The notes: generated by a model not told the origin, from the sequence alone. DNA of 64,000 nt from Methanogenium organophilum (GCF_026684035.1 NZ_CP113361.1:2294001-2358000), one strand, 5' to 3'; positions 18,722 to 27,175 are shown, numbered from the stretch's first letter. Made by a program: numbers and translations.

Positions 18722-19462
18722 TTATCCGCTGGAGTAATTATTTATAAAATATTCAGCCGTCTCCCCGGGAAAATAATGATGGAAATTCTTCTCCTTCTCT
18801 ATTGTTACCAGATTGCCGGAACGGAGTTTATCAATGTGCCATGAGATTGTGGGTCCGGATACCTTTGCATATGCCGAGAGATCTTTTTGCGTGCAGCCGG
18901 GATGTGCGGTTATATAGCTGAAAATATCACGGGTAGTCTCACCGTTCAGAAGAGATCTGGCGAGCTGGTATTCCGGGCTGTATGTATGGTGATTTTCAAA
19001 GTAATGGCGTTGCTTTGTGATTTTTTGGGAAATTACTAACCCTTCCCGTTCCAGGATTTCCAGATGGTGCCGCAGGGAACTGCGTTTAATTCCGGTTACC
19101 GTCTCCATTTCGGTTGCTATTATGCCAGGATTCTTCTGTATTTCCTGATATATTTTCGTTCTCCGTTCATTCTCCAGAATATTTTTCTTTTCAATCTGAC
19201 GAACACCGAGAAAAGCACCCGATAGTATTGCGAGGAGATTTGCGAACGGTATCAGAATCGGGATATTTATACCAATAAATGAGACGATATGAGATTTTAA
19301 CGGAAGCTCCCACCATTCGACAACATACACCACATCTTCTCTGGTAAGATCAGGGGGGTCTGCACTTGGTGTGACAATAATATTCGAATTTACTGAAGCC
19401 TGATGGGCATAGGCAATGATTACAATAGCTACGATTGTAATGATTGTCCCTTTAAGACTCAT
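18722..19462 (-). CDS. Membrane-anchored regulator with two winged-helix domains, copy 1
   Basis: A 246-residue protein: helix 1 (about residues 5-20), an extracytoplasmic loop of some 37 residues (21-57, rich in Pro/Asp with EWWELPLKSH at its end), helix 2 (58-87), then two winged helix-turn-helix domains. The first (102-158) contains TGIKRSSLRHHLEILEREGL, the second (172-232) KVSGPTISWHIDKLRSGNL. A membrane-tethered DNA-binding protein that could sense an envelope signal through the loop. It follows the secreted PPC-like gene by 40 bases on the same strand, and the pair is transcribed away from shared operator module A. A close paralog lies at 32063-32800. Target genes are inferred, not shown. 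Confidence 0.85.
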   Translation of the reverse strand: MSLKGTIITIVAIVIIAYAHQASVNSNIIVTPSADPPDLTREDVVYVVEWWELPLKSHIVSFIGINIPILIPFANLLAILSGAFLGVRQIEKKNILENERRTKIYQEIQKNPGIIATEMETVTGIKRSSLRHHLEILEREGLVISQKITKQRHYFENHHTYSPEYQLARSLLNGETTRDIFSYITAHPGCTQKDLSAYAKVSGPTISWHIDKLRSGNLVTIEKEKNFHHYFPGETAEYFINNYSSG

Positions 19463-19502
19463 AATATATCATATAAAAAACGAGGTAATTAGTTTGTCGG
19501 TA

Positions 19503-19940
19503 TTACAGCAATGTGTAACTGACCGATGATCCAAAAACCTCTCTCCCATATACCCTGAGTTCCCAGTCACCCATGGGAAGAAAGCCTGAGGATGTTTTTA
19601 TGTCAACGTCAATCACGCCGTCCTTTACCGAACTATCGTAGAGGTCGGTGTAGTGTCCGACAAAGTCTCCATCCGGTGAAATAACAGACAATTCAAGATC
19701 CCCAAAGTGTTCATCCCAGGTCAATGTGACGTCAATTTTTGACGTGAAGGGCCATACATATCTCAAATGTCTGATTGTTTCTCCCTGGGTGATCTGATTT
19801 ATTACTCTTGAACCTGAAAGATCGGGATTGTACTTGTCAACCGAAGGTATGACGATAATCTCACCTGTCTCAACTCTTTCCATTACATCGCCCGCCGCCG
19901 CAGGCGCAATGGCCAGTGCCGCAAGGAGAAGGGCTGTCAT
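19503..19940 (-). CDS. Secreted PPC/P-domain-like protein, copy 1
   Basis: A 145-residue exported protein: hydrophobic signal (MTALLLAALAIAPAAA), then a beta-rich domain with IDVTLTWDEHFGDLELSVIS and a C-terminal GDWELRVYGREV-type strand, the pattern seen in bacterial pre-peptidase C-terminal and P-domain-like modules. In the relic at 23178-23521 the frame begins nine codons earlier (MMTRNRSLLMTALL...). Here the equivalent upstream ATG is followed by TGA at codon 3 (CGA in the other copy), so translation must start at the internal ATG 19940 with a shortened signal peptide. First gene of an operon with the membrane regulator; may act as its external partner. Confidence 0.75.
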   Translation of the reverse strand: MTALLLAALAIAPAAAGDVMERVETGEIIVIPSVDKYNPDLSGSRVINQITQGETIRHLRYVWPFTSKIDVTLTWDEHFGDLELSVISPDGDFVGHYTDLYDSSVKDGVIDVDIKTSSGFLPMGDWELRVYGREVFGSSVSYTLL

Positions 19941-19964
19941 TAAAAATGAACGATTTCATGGCAT

Positions 19965-20153
19965 AATTATGCAATTATATATTTTCTGTTATATCCCTGT
20001 TCTGGCCATATCATCTAAATAGGTATTTCTATTTAGACGATTTGGTCTGAAGAGGTATATATGAAGGAGTGAAATGGATCTTCTGAAGATCTGATGCTAC
20101 CTGAAAATGGGGGTGGACCGGTCTGCCTGCGGTAAAAAATAAAGAGGTAAAAA
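19965..20153 (+). promoter_or_regulatory. Shared operator/leader module, copy A (divergent type)
   Basis: Contains the 20-bp interrupted palindrome TTTAGACGATTTGGTCTGAA (20032-20051), overlapped by a second inverted repeat TCTAAATAG-N6-CTATTTAGA (20014-20037). Then follow a TATA-like GGTATATATG, a perfect hairpin GATCTTC-T-GAAGATC (20077-20091) that also encodes the mini-ORF MDLLKI, and a GGGGGTGGACCGGTCTGCC block. A GAGGT ribosome-binding site lies before ATG 20154. A reverse-strand TATA (around 19973-19983) serves the divergent PPC-regulator operon, so both directions can share the operator. Confidence 0.75.
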
Positions 20154-20852
20154 ATGAAATTAAGGAAAGACGTGCGGGCCTTGAGCCTGCTGATGGTAAT
20201 TGCCCTTGTTGGGGCGATTTTCGTTCCGGCGGTTAGTGCTGATAATGTCGAAATCTCTAATTCAGTTCAATTGGATGAAAATTTACAAGCTGGAGACTTT
20301 ATTATTAGTAATTCAAATAGTTGCGTAAAAGCATCAGAAATACTCAAAAATATTGATCCTGAATTTTACCAAAATTTATCCGAGGATCAGAAAAAAGAAT
20401 TTGATAATATGGATGTAAATATTCCTGATCTGAACGACCCAGAAGGGACATCAGAATTTAATATCAAAGCTATAAAGGAAGAATCTGATTCAAAAACGAC
20501 ATTTGAAATAACTGCCTATATTAGTGGCTATGTAGATATCAATTATGATTCTTGGCTTGGGTTAAATGGAGCGTTTTATGAAGCAAAACAAACGTCAACT
20601 GTACTTATGCCGGAGATGGAAACAAAAGCATATCTGAATTATCGTCCCAACTCAAATTCGAATTGGGTTGTGAAAGGATCCGCCGAAGAAGCAGCAACAT
20701 ATTGCTATACGGTTGAAGCTGGTGACGTAGAATGGAGTCCAGATGATGGAGATTATCAGACTGTGGGAACTATTTATGGTGTATTCCCACCAGGATTTGT
20801 TCCACTAACTTATTTTGAGGTAGCAAACTCTCGAATAATGACTCTATCCTAA
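20154..20852 (+). CDS. Secreted protein with the shared signal peptide (cassette A)
   Basis: A 232-residue exported protein. The N-terminus (MKLRKDVRALSLLMVIALVG...VSA) is the signal peptide common to several island genes, with cleavage expected after VSA (about residue 29). The mature part is acidic and beta-rich, with Asn-rich repeats near the start and single Cys residues around positions 57 and 190; no domain is recognised. It is expressed from module A with a GAGGT site 5 bases before the ATG. Confidence 0.7.
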   Translation: MKLRKDVRALSLLMVIALVGAIFVPAVSADNVEISNSVQLDENLQAGDFIISNSNSCVKASEILKNIDPEFYQNLSEDQKKEFDNMDVNIPDLNDPEGTSEFNIKAIKEESDSKTTFEITAYISGYVDINYDSWLGLNGAFYEAKQTSTVLMPEMETKAYLNYRPNSNSNWVVKGSAEEAATYCYTVEAGDVEWSPDDGDYQTVGTIYGVFPPGFVPLTYFEVANSRIMTLS

Positions 20853-20887
20853 ATGGGGGATATTTAGAAATCCTTCCTATTTTTAAA

Positions 20888-21069
20888 GATTCATACTTAT
20901 TGGATAAAATCAGAACAACAAACGAGGTGGAGATAATAAATAAGGAACTCAAAAACGAACCAGTGTTGTTGGTGCATTTCCGAATGATGAGTCTTTACTG
21001 AGATCAGTGGTCTCTGTTGTGATAGATATGAATAGAGAGTGGATTGCCAGCAGAATATATATTAATTGA
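20888..21069 (+). pseudogene. C-terminal relic of an IS256-type (mutator) transposase
   Basis: One frame reads DKIRTTNEVEIINKELK, then a +1 shift gives RTSVVGAFPNDESLLRSVVS and on to DMNREW...RIYIN before a TGA at 21067-21069. This matches the conserved end of IS256-family transposases (RTTN-x-ER-LN-x-E-IKRRT-x-VVG-x-FPN-x-ESLLRLV). Only the last ~60 codons survive, frameshifted, without terminal repeats seen. It marks past insertion-sequence activity inside the island. Confidence 0.8.
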
Positions 21070-21147
21070 GAATGGATGATCCAGTATGAATATAGGTCGA
21101 TCAATTTTACAGAAAAATAGGTACACTATCCAGCGGAAAGTGGGAAA

Positions 21148-21594
21148 ATGAACAAAATATACAAGCATTTCGTCATCATTGGAATTATTATGGCAGTGAT
21201 TATCCTGTCAGCCGGATGTATGGACTACATACCTGCGCTAGTAAATAACCATATAATAACGGACGATAACGTAACCCATCAGAAATGGCAGTCAGAATTT
21301 CTGGAAGATCGGGAGAAATTCAAGACAAATCCTGAAAATCCCCTCGAATGGACATTAAAAGGAATGGATATTGCTGCTACGCATGGGCATGAAGAAGCAC
21401 TGGAATATTATGATATCGCAATTGAGCTTGATCCAGAATATGCATTTCCGTATTATGAAAAGGCATTTTCGTTATTTATTCTGCAAAGAACTGATGAGGC
21501 CGAAGAGTGCCTTGATAAGGCCGTTGAAATCAACCCTCAGTATAAACCGCTTGCCAAAAAATTACGGTCTGACTTTATACGGGAAGAATCGTGA
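21148..21594 (+). CDS. TPR lipoprotein, copy 1
   Basis: A 148-residue lipoprotein with signal and lipobox LSAGC (Cys about residue 25), a short linker, and tetratricopeptide-like helices (residues 70-140: ALEYYDIAIELDPEYAFPYY, AEECLDKAVEINPQYKPL). It probably sits on the outer face of the membrane as a protein-binding scaffold. A paralog of the same length lies at 33962-34408; in both cases a four-helix membrane protein follows, so the block was duplicated. Confidence 0.8.
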   Translation: MNKIYKHFVIIGIIMAVIILSAGCMDYIPALVNNHIITDDNVTHQKWQSEFLEDREKFKTNPENPLEWTLKGMDIAATHGHEEALEYYDIAIELDPEYAFPYYEKAFSLFILQRTDEAEECLDKAVEINPQYKPLAKKLRSDFIREES

Positions 21595-21639
21595 AAATTT
21601 TCTTCAGACATCAATTATTCTTTTCCTGTGATTATTCTG

Positions 21640-21820
21640 CGATTATACCTGTATGACCTCATGCTCTTCCGGCTGAATCATCCAAATCGGTCAATCTATT
21701 TAGACGATTTGGTCTGAAGAGGTATATATGAAGGAGTGAAATGGATCTTCTTAAGATCTGATGCTACCTGAGAATGGGGGGGACTGGTCTGCCTGCGGTA
21801 AAAAGTAAAGAGGTAATAAA
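21640..21820 (+). promoter_or_regulatory. Shared operator/leader module, copy B
   Basis: Operator TTTAGACGATTTGGTCTGAA at 21699-21718, identical to copy A, with TATA-like GGTATATATG following. The hairpin/mini-ORF is present with one change (GATCTTCTTAAGATC) that keeps both the MDLLKI reading and base pairing. The upstream TCTAAATAG arm is absent. The GGTCTGCCTGCGGTAAAAA block and a GAGGTAATAAA site precede ATG 21821. Confidence 0.7.
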
Positions 21821-21981
21821 ATGAAATTAAGGAAAGACATGCGGGCCTCGAGCCTGCTACCGGCAATTGCATGTGTCGGGGCGATTTTTTCGTTCCGGTT
21901 GTGAGTGCGGTTGAAGATTTGAGTCAATTAAAAAGCACAAAAACTCAACCAACGAGCGCTCCCATTCCAACAACGACTTAA
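21821..21981 (+). pseudogene. Orphan, frameshifted signal peptide (cassette B)
   Basis: The frame starts like cassette A (MKLRKDMRASSLLPAIACVG) but a run of six T residues (GCGATTTTTTCG, against GCGATTTTCG in copy A) shifts it and it ends at a TGA after 27 codons. Removing two T residues restores VSA-type cleavage and a short mature peptide ending SAPIPTTT before TAA at 21979-21981. So either a decayed signal peptide with its cargo deleted, or a short secreted peptide switched by T-tract slippage. Confidence 0.65.
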
Positions 21982-21994
21982 CCCGGTGATTATT

Positions 21995-22948
21995 ATGCAG
22001 TTTGATGGTTTTATTTCAAAAGCAAAAGGAATGAGCCTGGGTAAGGTTTTATTATTATCAATAATAGTATTCAATAGTTTTATTTTAGCACTTTTTTTGG
22101 CATCAGGGCCAGTATATTTGCTATTTGAACATTTTGAAATGCTTTCATTCGGAAATTTATATGCCGCAGCTTTAATCGTATCTATTTTGCTAGCAGCATC
22201 TGCAATCACACTATTATCCTTAAAATTACTAGATCACAACCGGGGGATCACTATTGGAATTCACATGGTGCTTTTCGCATTATTTGGTTCGCTATTTATT
22301 GGCATGTTATATCATGATATTAAAGGTTCAACTGCCCCGGGAGAGGCAATTTATTTTATCTCAATTTCAGGGCTTGAAGATAAGAGTGGATCATTAATTA
22401 ACGAATTTGTCGTTCCTCTGCCCATGTTAAACAATGGGCCTCTTCTCCCCCTGGATGAATTAAATAATAAAAAATTTGGAGAATGGAATACGGTTGTAAT
22501 AGGTTTTCAAAACAGTACTCAAAAAATGCTTGCAATTCAGCATATAGGACCCAATCTGACAGAGATCGAAGATGAGATTAGCTTCTACTATAGATTTGAT
22601 GACCCAATAAAAATCGATGCACAAAATACCGTATACCTGTCTTCCCTGACAACCAATCTGGATGATATAATGGTTGTTATAGGGGATAAAGAAGAATCCG
22701 GGCGATATTATTATCAATCTGAGATATTTGTGCCGGATAATCTTAAATCTGTAAACGATACTGACAGCATGATTAATATTAAAGTACTCTTAAAAGTGGA
22801 CACCGGAGAATCATGGTTTGACAGGGGTTCATCAGAGTACATCTACTCAATAAATGAGAGCGTGAATATCAATAATTCCGGAAGAATCCCGGTGACAGTA
22901 GATGTAGGAGTAAATGAGCTGTATGAATTATATTATGACTTCTATTGA
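21995..22948 (+). CDS. Four-helix membrane protein with extracellular domain, copy 1
   Basis: A 317-residue protein with four hydrophobic helices in the first ~110 residues and an exposed C-terminal beta-rich domain (ISISGLEDKSG, VVPLPMLNNGPLLPLDEL, FGEWNTVVIGFQNS). The ATG at 21995 follows GGTGAT, preferred over GTG 21986. Homologous to the protein at 34563-35420 (shared VPLPMLN, FGEW, AxQHxGxNLT motifs). No known family recognised; its placement suggests a surface-exposed membrane component under module B control. Confidence 0.75.
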   Translation: MQFDGFISKAKGMSLGKVLLLSIIVFNSFILALFLASGPVYLLFEHFEMLSFGNLYAAALIVSILLAASAITLLSLKLLDHNRGITIGIHMVLFALFGSLFIGMLYHDIKGSTAPGEAIYFISISGLEDKSGSLINEFVVPLPMLNNGPLLPLDELNNKKFGEWNTVVIGFQNSTQKMLAIQHIGPNLTEIEDEISFYYRFDDPIKIDAQNTVYLSSLTTNLDDIMVVIGDKEESGRYYYQSEIFVPDNLKSVNDTDSMINIKVLLKVDTGESWFDRGSSEYIYSINESVNINNSGRIPVTVDVGVNELYELYYDFY

Positions 22949-23177
22949 ACTGACATCCGACAGTAAATCCACAAACCCCACATTATTTTGACCAAAATAT
23001 CGTTACGCGGGCGAGTGAATTATATTTTAAATGGCTTTAAATTCAAATTTGTTTTCTCAATTATAAAAAAATGCTGATAAAGAATCAATAATGGAGATAA
23101 AACTCACAAAAGAAACTCCAATTGAAAATTCTGTTACAAATCTGGCCCACCATGGTATTGTGGTCACTGCTTATGAC

Positions 23178-23521
23178 GAACTGAACTATCGTACAGGTCG
23201 GTGTAGTGTCCGACATAGTTTCCATCCGGTTTGTAAACATACAATTCAAGATCTCCAAAGTGTTCATTCCAGGTCAATGTGACGTCAATTTTTGATGTAA
23301 AGGGCCATACATATCTCGAATAGACGATCATCTCTCCCTATGGTGATCTGATTTAGTACTCTTGAACCCGGAAGATCGGGATTGTACTTGTCAACGGAAG
23401 GTATGACGATAATCTCACCCGTCTCAACTCTTTCCATTACATCGCCCGCCGCCGCAGGCGCAATGACCAGTGCCGCAAGGAGAAGGGCTGTCATTAATAA
23501 TGAACGATTTCGTGTCATCAT
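23178..23521 (-). pseudogene. Secreted PPC-like protein, decayed copy 2
   Basis: Reverse-strand sequence closely similar to 19503-19940. The signal peptide is intact (MMTRNRSLLMTALLLAALVI) and the first ~55 codons align, but indels near 23335 break the frame after NQIT and the last ~30 codons are missing, with the break near 23178. It faces module C in the same divergent arrangement as copy 1 faces module A, but no regulator gene follows it. Confidence 0.85.
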
Positions 23522-23707
23522 TATGCGATTATATATTTTCTGTTATATCCCTGTTCTGGCCATATCATCTAAATAGGTATTTCTATTTAGACGATTTGGT
23601 CTGAAGAGGTATTTATGAAGGAGTGAAATGGATCTTCTGAAGATCTGATGCTACCTGAAAATGGGGGTGGACCGGTCTGCCTGCGGTAAAAGTAAAGAGA
23701 TGATGAA
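23515..23707 (+). promoter_or_regulatory. Shared operator/leader module, copy C (divergent type)
   Basis: Operator TTTAGACGATTTGGTCTGAA at 23586-23605, overlapped by TCTAAATAG-N6-CTATTTAGA (23568-23591). The region is almost identical to copy A, including the GATCTTC-T-GAAGATC hairpin, MDLLKI mini-ORF and GGACCGGTCTGCCTGCGG block. The TATA-like element reads GGTATTTATG here. It ends at ATG 23708 with the site AAAGAGATGATGAA before it. Confidence 0.7.
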
Positions 23708-24592
23708 ATGAAAATGAAAAGAGGTATGCGGGCTTTGAACCTGCTGATGGTTATAGCGCTTGTCGTGGCAATTTTTGTTCCGTCGGTTAGTGCTGATGAG
23801 AGATCTGTAGATTTAACTTCAAAAGTTACTATTGTTGACTCTCCAAAAATTAAATTGATTGAAAACAGTCGTACATCTGCTATTGCACAAGTAGGTGATA
23901 TACTTGTCAGTTTAAAGTCAAACCCAGAACATTCTAAATCAACAATGGTTATTGAAGATCTCGAGACAAAAGAAAAACAAATTTTTGATTTTAAAACTGT
24001 TTACGATCCGGGAAAATACACTACAGAAGTTTATATTGATGGAAAGGAGACAAAAACATTCGTTACTGAATATGATCCTTTTGAACCAGGTATAACAGGA
24101 CAATGCATTTCTGATAAAGGTATCAGTGAGAAAGAAGGCAGCGATGCTTTTACACGAGCCTCATATTATTACTGGGACGATGTATATTTTGCGACAGGAT
24201 ATGGAATCAAGTATCCTCATCCCGATTATCAGGCTTATGGAGCACAGGCATGGGACAGTTTTTATATTAGTGGTGATCAACTCAATCACCGTCACATGTC
24301 AGATTCTGAATCTGCAACAACAGCGGCTACGGCGCCCGTGGTAGCAGGAGCTATAGTCGCTGCACATATTGGAGGTTTTGCTGGAGCCATTGCAGGAGCA
24401 GCATTAGGACTCGTTCTCACTGGATCAAGCAGTGCGCTCCTGTTGGATGAAGAAGGATGTATTTGGTTTTGGGAATCGGAAGAATGGGGTCTGACAGTTA
24501 TTCCAGTTCCTCCATATATTCAAAATGTTCCGAAATATTTTAGAATTGCTTCATATACTCTATGGGATGGTATAAACCTTGGAAATCCTTAA
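23708..24592 (+). CDS. Secreted protein with glycine-zipper hydrophobic segment (cassette C)
   Basis: A 294-residue exported protein using the shared signal peptide (MKMKRGMRALNLLMVIALVV...VSA). The mature region has an N-terminal beta-rich part, a Tyr-rich middle (YYYWDDVYF), and at about residues 206-240 a strongly hydrophobic Gly/Ala-rich segment (APVVAGAIVAAHIGG then FAGAIAGAALGLVL) that looks membrane-inserting. A small four-helix membrane protein follows. This secreted zipper plus small membrane partner resembles bacteriocin-immunity gene order, but no family match is claimed. Confidence 0.7.
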   Translation: MKMKRGMRALNLLMVIALVVAIFVPSVSADERSVDLTSKVTIVDSPKIKLIENSRTSAIAQVGDILVSLKSNPEHSKSTMVIEDLETKEKQIFDFKTVYDPGKYTTEVYIDGKETKTFVTEYDPFEPGITGQCISDKGISEKEGSDAFTRASYYYWDDVYFATGYGIKYPHPDYQAYGAQAWDSFYISGDQLNHRHMSDSESATTAATAPVVAGAIVAAHIGGFAGAIAGAALGLVLTGSSSALLLDEEGCIWFWESEEWGLTVIPVPPYIQNVPKYFRIASYTLWDGINLGNP

Positions 24593-24628
24593 ATTAATCA
24601 ATTAATTTTTTTAGTGTGTGTGACAGTT

Positions 24629-25003
24629 ATGGAAAAACATTCAAGAACCTTTGGAATATTAATTGGTGTTCTTTTTTATTTCTTCTTTATTTCGATAATT
24701 TTCCTGATTGAATTGTTGTTGTCGGTTAGTATTTTAAATCTCAAAAATCCAGTAATGCATTGGCTGTTTCTCGGAACGGTTCCTGTATTCATTGGTTTTG
24801 GATTATATGTATTTAAGGATTGCAAATTATGGGAGCTCAAAAGCTCCATTTTTGGATTTATTGTATGGTTTTTGATAATTCTCATTTTACAATCCATAGA
24901 GGTCCAGATCAGCAATTATAGTTATTATACAACTCTGGCAGGATTCCTGTTCATGATCGTTCTTTATTTTCTTTTTAAATTTCACCACTCCTCAAATACC
25001 TAA
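24629..25003 (+). CDS. Small four-helix membrane protein
   Basis: A 124-residue hydrophobic protein starting at ATG 24629 (GTG 24614 is an alternative), with four predicted helices and short polar loops; the last residues are KFHHSSNT. It lies 36 bases after the glycine-zipper secreted protein, so the two are probably co-transcribed. No family recognised; an immunity or membrane-anchoring role for its neighbour is a guess from context. Confidence 0.65.
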   Translation: MEKHSRTFGILIGVLFYFFFISIIFLIELLLSVSILNLKNPVMHWLFLGTVPVFIGFGLYVFKDCKLWELKSSIFGFIVWFLIILILQSIEVQISNYSYYTTLAGFLFMIVLYFLFKFHHSSNT

Positions 25004-25189
25004 ATACCCTTTTTTGTCAATTCCAAAATGAATGTGTAAACGGTCACGAAAAACTGATCCAGTGCGCTTGCTGGAGGAGTATTATAATCGCAAAATATTT
25101 TGTAAAAGAGAGATGCCGCAGAATGTCGATGCAGATATAATACCAAATAATATCTCAGATCAATCTGGATTTGTCCTCTCACTCTTCAA

Positions 25190-25310
25190 TTATTTTTACG
25201 GCATGGACAGCCGGTACATATATGATCTCATGCTGTTTCCGGCAGAATAATCGAAAGAAATTGAGCTATTTAGACGGTTTGGTCTGAAGAGGTATTTAAG
25301 AAGAGGTAAA
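25190..25310 (+). promoter_or_regulatory. Shared operator module, copy D
   Basis: Operator variant TTTAGACGGTTTGGTCTGAA (25269-25288): only the spacer differs. Upstream is a TATA-like GTACATATATG (25214-25224) following a GCATGGACAGCC dyad. The common leader is absent; the gene begins 22 bases after the operator with AAGAGGTAAAATG. This copy shows that the operator can work without the leader, or the leader has been lost. Confidence 0.65.
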
Positions 25311-26483
25311 ATGGTTATTCAAATGAGGAACATGATGTCTAAAAATCGCCAAAAAATAAGGAGTATAGTCCCCGTGCTCATCATCTTTCTTTTCGTGCCA
25401 ATCCTGATATTCACCGCCGGATGCTCCGATGTGGGGTTTAAACAGCCAACCTTTGACATCTGGGCCCTCAAGATCGATGCAGACGGGAACGAGCAGTGGA
25501 ACACCATCATTCACGGAGACCCGGACAGCGTCGGGACAGAGATGATCCAGACTCTGGATGGCGGGTACGCAATTGCAGGCACAGGTACAAGAAATGGCTC
25601 AATCGTCCGCATATTTACGCTTGACGCGAAGGGAGATCCCGGATTGGATTTGACCATCGATACATCCCCGGACTCCGGCCGTTCACTTGTAGAGGCTCCG
25701 GGCGGAGGATATGCAGTCACCACACGGGGGGAATGTCTGAAACGTATAGATGAAAGCGGAACCGTCCTCTGGAGTACGAAACTCGGCGAAGAAAGTGACC
25801 CGTTGGTGTGGGAAGTGGACAAGGGGTGGCGTGTGATCGGGGCACCGGAAGGCGGGTATGCAGCAGCGGGGAACAATCGGACTGTCAGGCTTGACGAGGA
25901 TGGAACAATCCTATGGGAGACAGCATTTGATCCGGACCAGAGCGCCAGAACGATAATCGCAGCACCCACGGGAGGTTTTGTCACCGGAGGTACCTGCGAT
26001 GTTGGTGTATGGGTCACCATGCTTGATGCCGAAGGGGACAGCATATGGACCAGGACGTTTCCAACCGAATCACCCCCTCGCCTCTATATCGTCCGTCTCT
26101 CTCCCGACGGCACATATGATCTCATCTATGGTGCCAGGCAACGTGTTGCCGTAAATGACACGGAGCACAGGCGGTTCACAGAGACAACTGAAGTATCTCT
26201 TTCTGCAGACGGCGAACATATTGGGGAAAAGCCGGTGCAGGTCTCCCAAGTCATCGTTGCGACAGAGGACGGTGGATATGCATATTGCGGGTATTCCCAA
26301 CCACAATTTAACGATCTCATTTCATCAGACTATCCCGGCTCTCCACTTCGGGTTGTCAGACTTGACAATGTCGGGGAGGTTGTTTGGGATACATCATTTG
26401 ATATTGGGGAAGATGGAGTTACATCGATCATTCAGACTTCAGACGGTGGATTTGCTCTCTTCGGAAGGTACCTTGATTTCTGA
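25311..26483 (+). CDS. Beta-propeller lipoprotein (cassette D)
   Basis: A 390-residue lipoprotein with signal and lipobox FTAGC (Cys about residue 43). The mature part consists of repeats with DGGYAIAGTG, GGGYAVTTRG, EGGYAAAGNN, TGGFVTGGTC, DGGYAYCGYS and DGGFALFGRY spaced about 45-60 residues apart, interspersed with VRLDxxGxxxWxT motifs. This is the pattern of a PQQ-like or related six- to seven-bladed propeller. Presumably outward-facing and ligand- or protein-binding. Starts at 25311 or the ATG at 25323. Confidence 0.8.
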   Translation: MVIQMRNMMSKNRQKIRSIVPVLIIFLFVPILIFTAGCSDVGFKQPTFDIWALKIDADGNEQWNTIIHGDPDSVGTEMIQTLDGGYAIAGTGTRNGSIVRIFTLDAKGDPGLDLTIDTSPDSGRSLVEAPGGGYAVTTRGECLKRIDESGTVLWSTKLGEESDPLVWEVDKGWRVIGAPEGGYAAAGNNRTVRLDEDGTILWETAFDPDQSARTIIAAPTGGFVTGGTCDVGVWVTMLDAEGDSIWTRTFPTESPPRLYIVRLSPDGTYDLIYGARQRVAVNDTEHRRFTETTEVSLSADGEHIGEKPVQVSQVIVATEDGGYAYCGYSQPQFNDLISSDYPGSPLRVVRLDNVGEVVWDTSFDIGEDGVTSIIQTSDGGFALFGRYLDF

Positions 26484-26523
26484 GCGCTTAGTTCATACGT
26501 GCGGATAGTTCAGTTATGTAATT

Positions 26524-26925
26524 ATGGGAAAAGTCATGGAAAAAAAGAACATTACAATCATCTGCGGAGTAATAGTAATTACAGCCATAATATTCCTTTT
26601 TTTAATTACAGCGAATAGCACACCAATAATCAGTTCATCTGAGGATAAAGTGGCATCACATTTTGTGAGTCTCTTCAACATAAGTGCAGGTGAAGAAAAA
26701 TTCATTTTCAATGCTAATGTTACGAGAGAAGAACTGGTAAATAATGGGTATGAAGTAATAACCATAAATGATACGTATATCGGGGAAAATCCTGCTCTTA
26801 GTCGTGCATTTGAAGATGGCTATTCTATGATATATCATGAAGATCGTGAAAGCATATTCCCTTTACAGGGAGTAATATTGGAATATGGGGGTAATTTCTA
26901 TCACGTTTTAATAGGTTCTACCTAA
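26524..26925 (+). CDS. Membrane-anchored small ectodomain protein
   Basis: A 133-residue protein (or from ATG 26536) with one N-terminal helix and an exposed domain of about 95 residues containing REELVNNGYEVITINDTYI and ending VILEYGGNFYHVLIGST. The closing pattern (EY-x-G-x-YY followed by hydrophobics) recurs in the C-terminus of 31038-31886 (AEYHGSYYLIDFMVS) and in 33231-33662 (FEYNGSYYRIGTLY), suggesting a small domain family peculiar to this island. Function unknown. Confidence 0.65.
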   Translation: MGKVMEKKNITIICGVIVITAIIFLFLITANSTPIISSSEDKVASHFVSLFNISAGEEKFIFNANVTREELVNNGYEVITINDTYIGENPALSRAFEDGYSMIYHEDRESIFPLQGVILEYGGNFYHVLIGST

Positions 26926-26974
26926 ATAATCCATAGGATCTGCATATTATTGGAGTTAGTCTCCCCCATTCATT

Positions 26975-27175
26975 CATTATTACGGCATGGATATGCCGGT
27001 ACATTTATGCCACCATGTTATTTCCGACAGGATCATCGAAACATGTCGATCTATTTAGACGATTTGGTCTGAAGAGGTATTTATGAGGGAGTTAAATGGA
27101 TCTCTGGTGGATCTGATTCTTCCAGAAAATGGGGGTGGACCGGTCTGCCTGCGGTAAAAGTAAAGAGATGATAAA
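26975..27175 (+). promoter_or_regulatory. Shared operator/leader module, copy E
   Basis: Operator TTTAGACGATTTGGTCTGAA at 27054-27073. Upstream, CGGCATGGATATGCCG is a perfect hairpin (around 26982-26997), followed by TATA-like GTACATTTATG. The leader mini-ORF is changed to MDLWWI (ATGGATCTCTGGTGGATCTGA split by a 4-bp dyad), losing the long hairpin of copies A-C. The AAAATGGGGGTGGACCGG block is retained. Confidence 0.7.
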
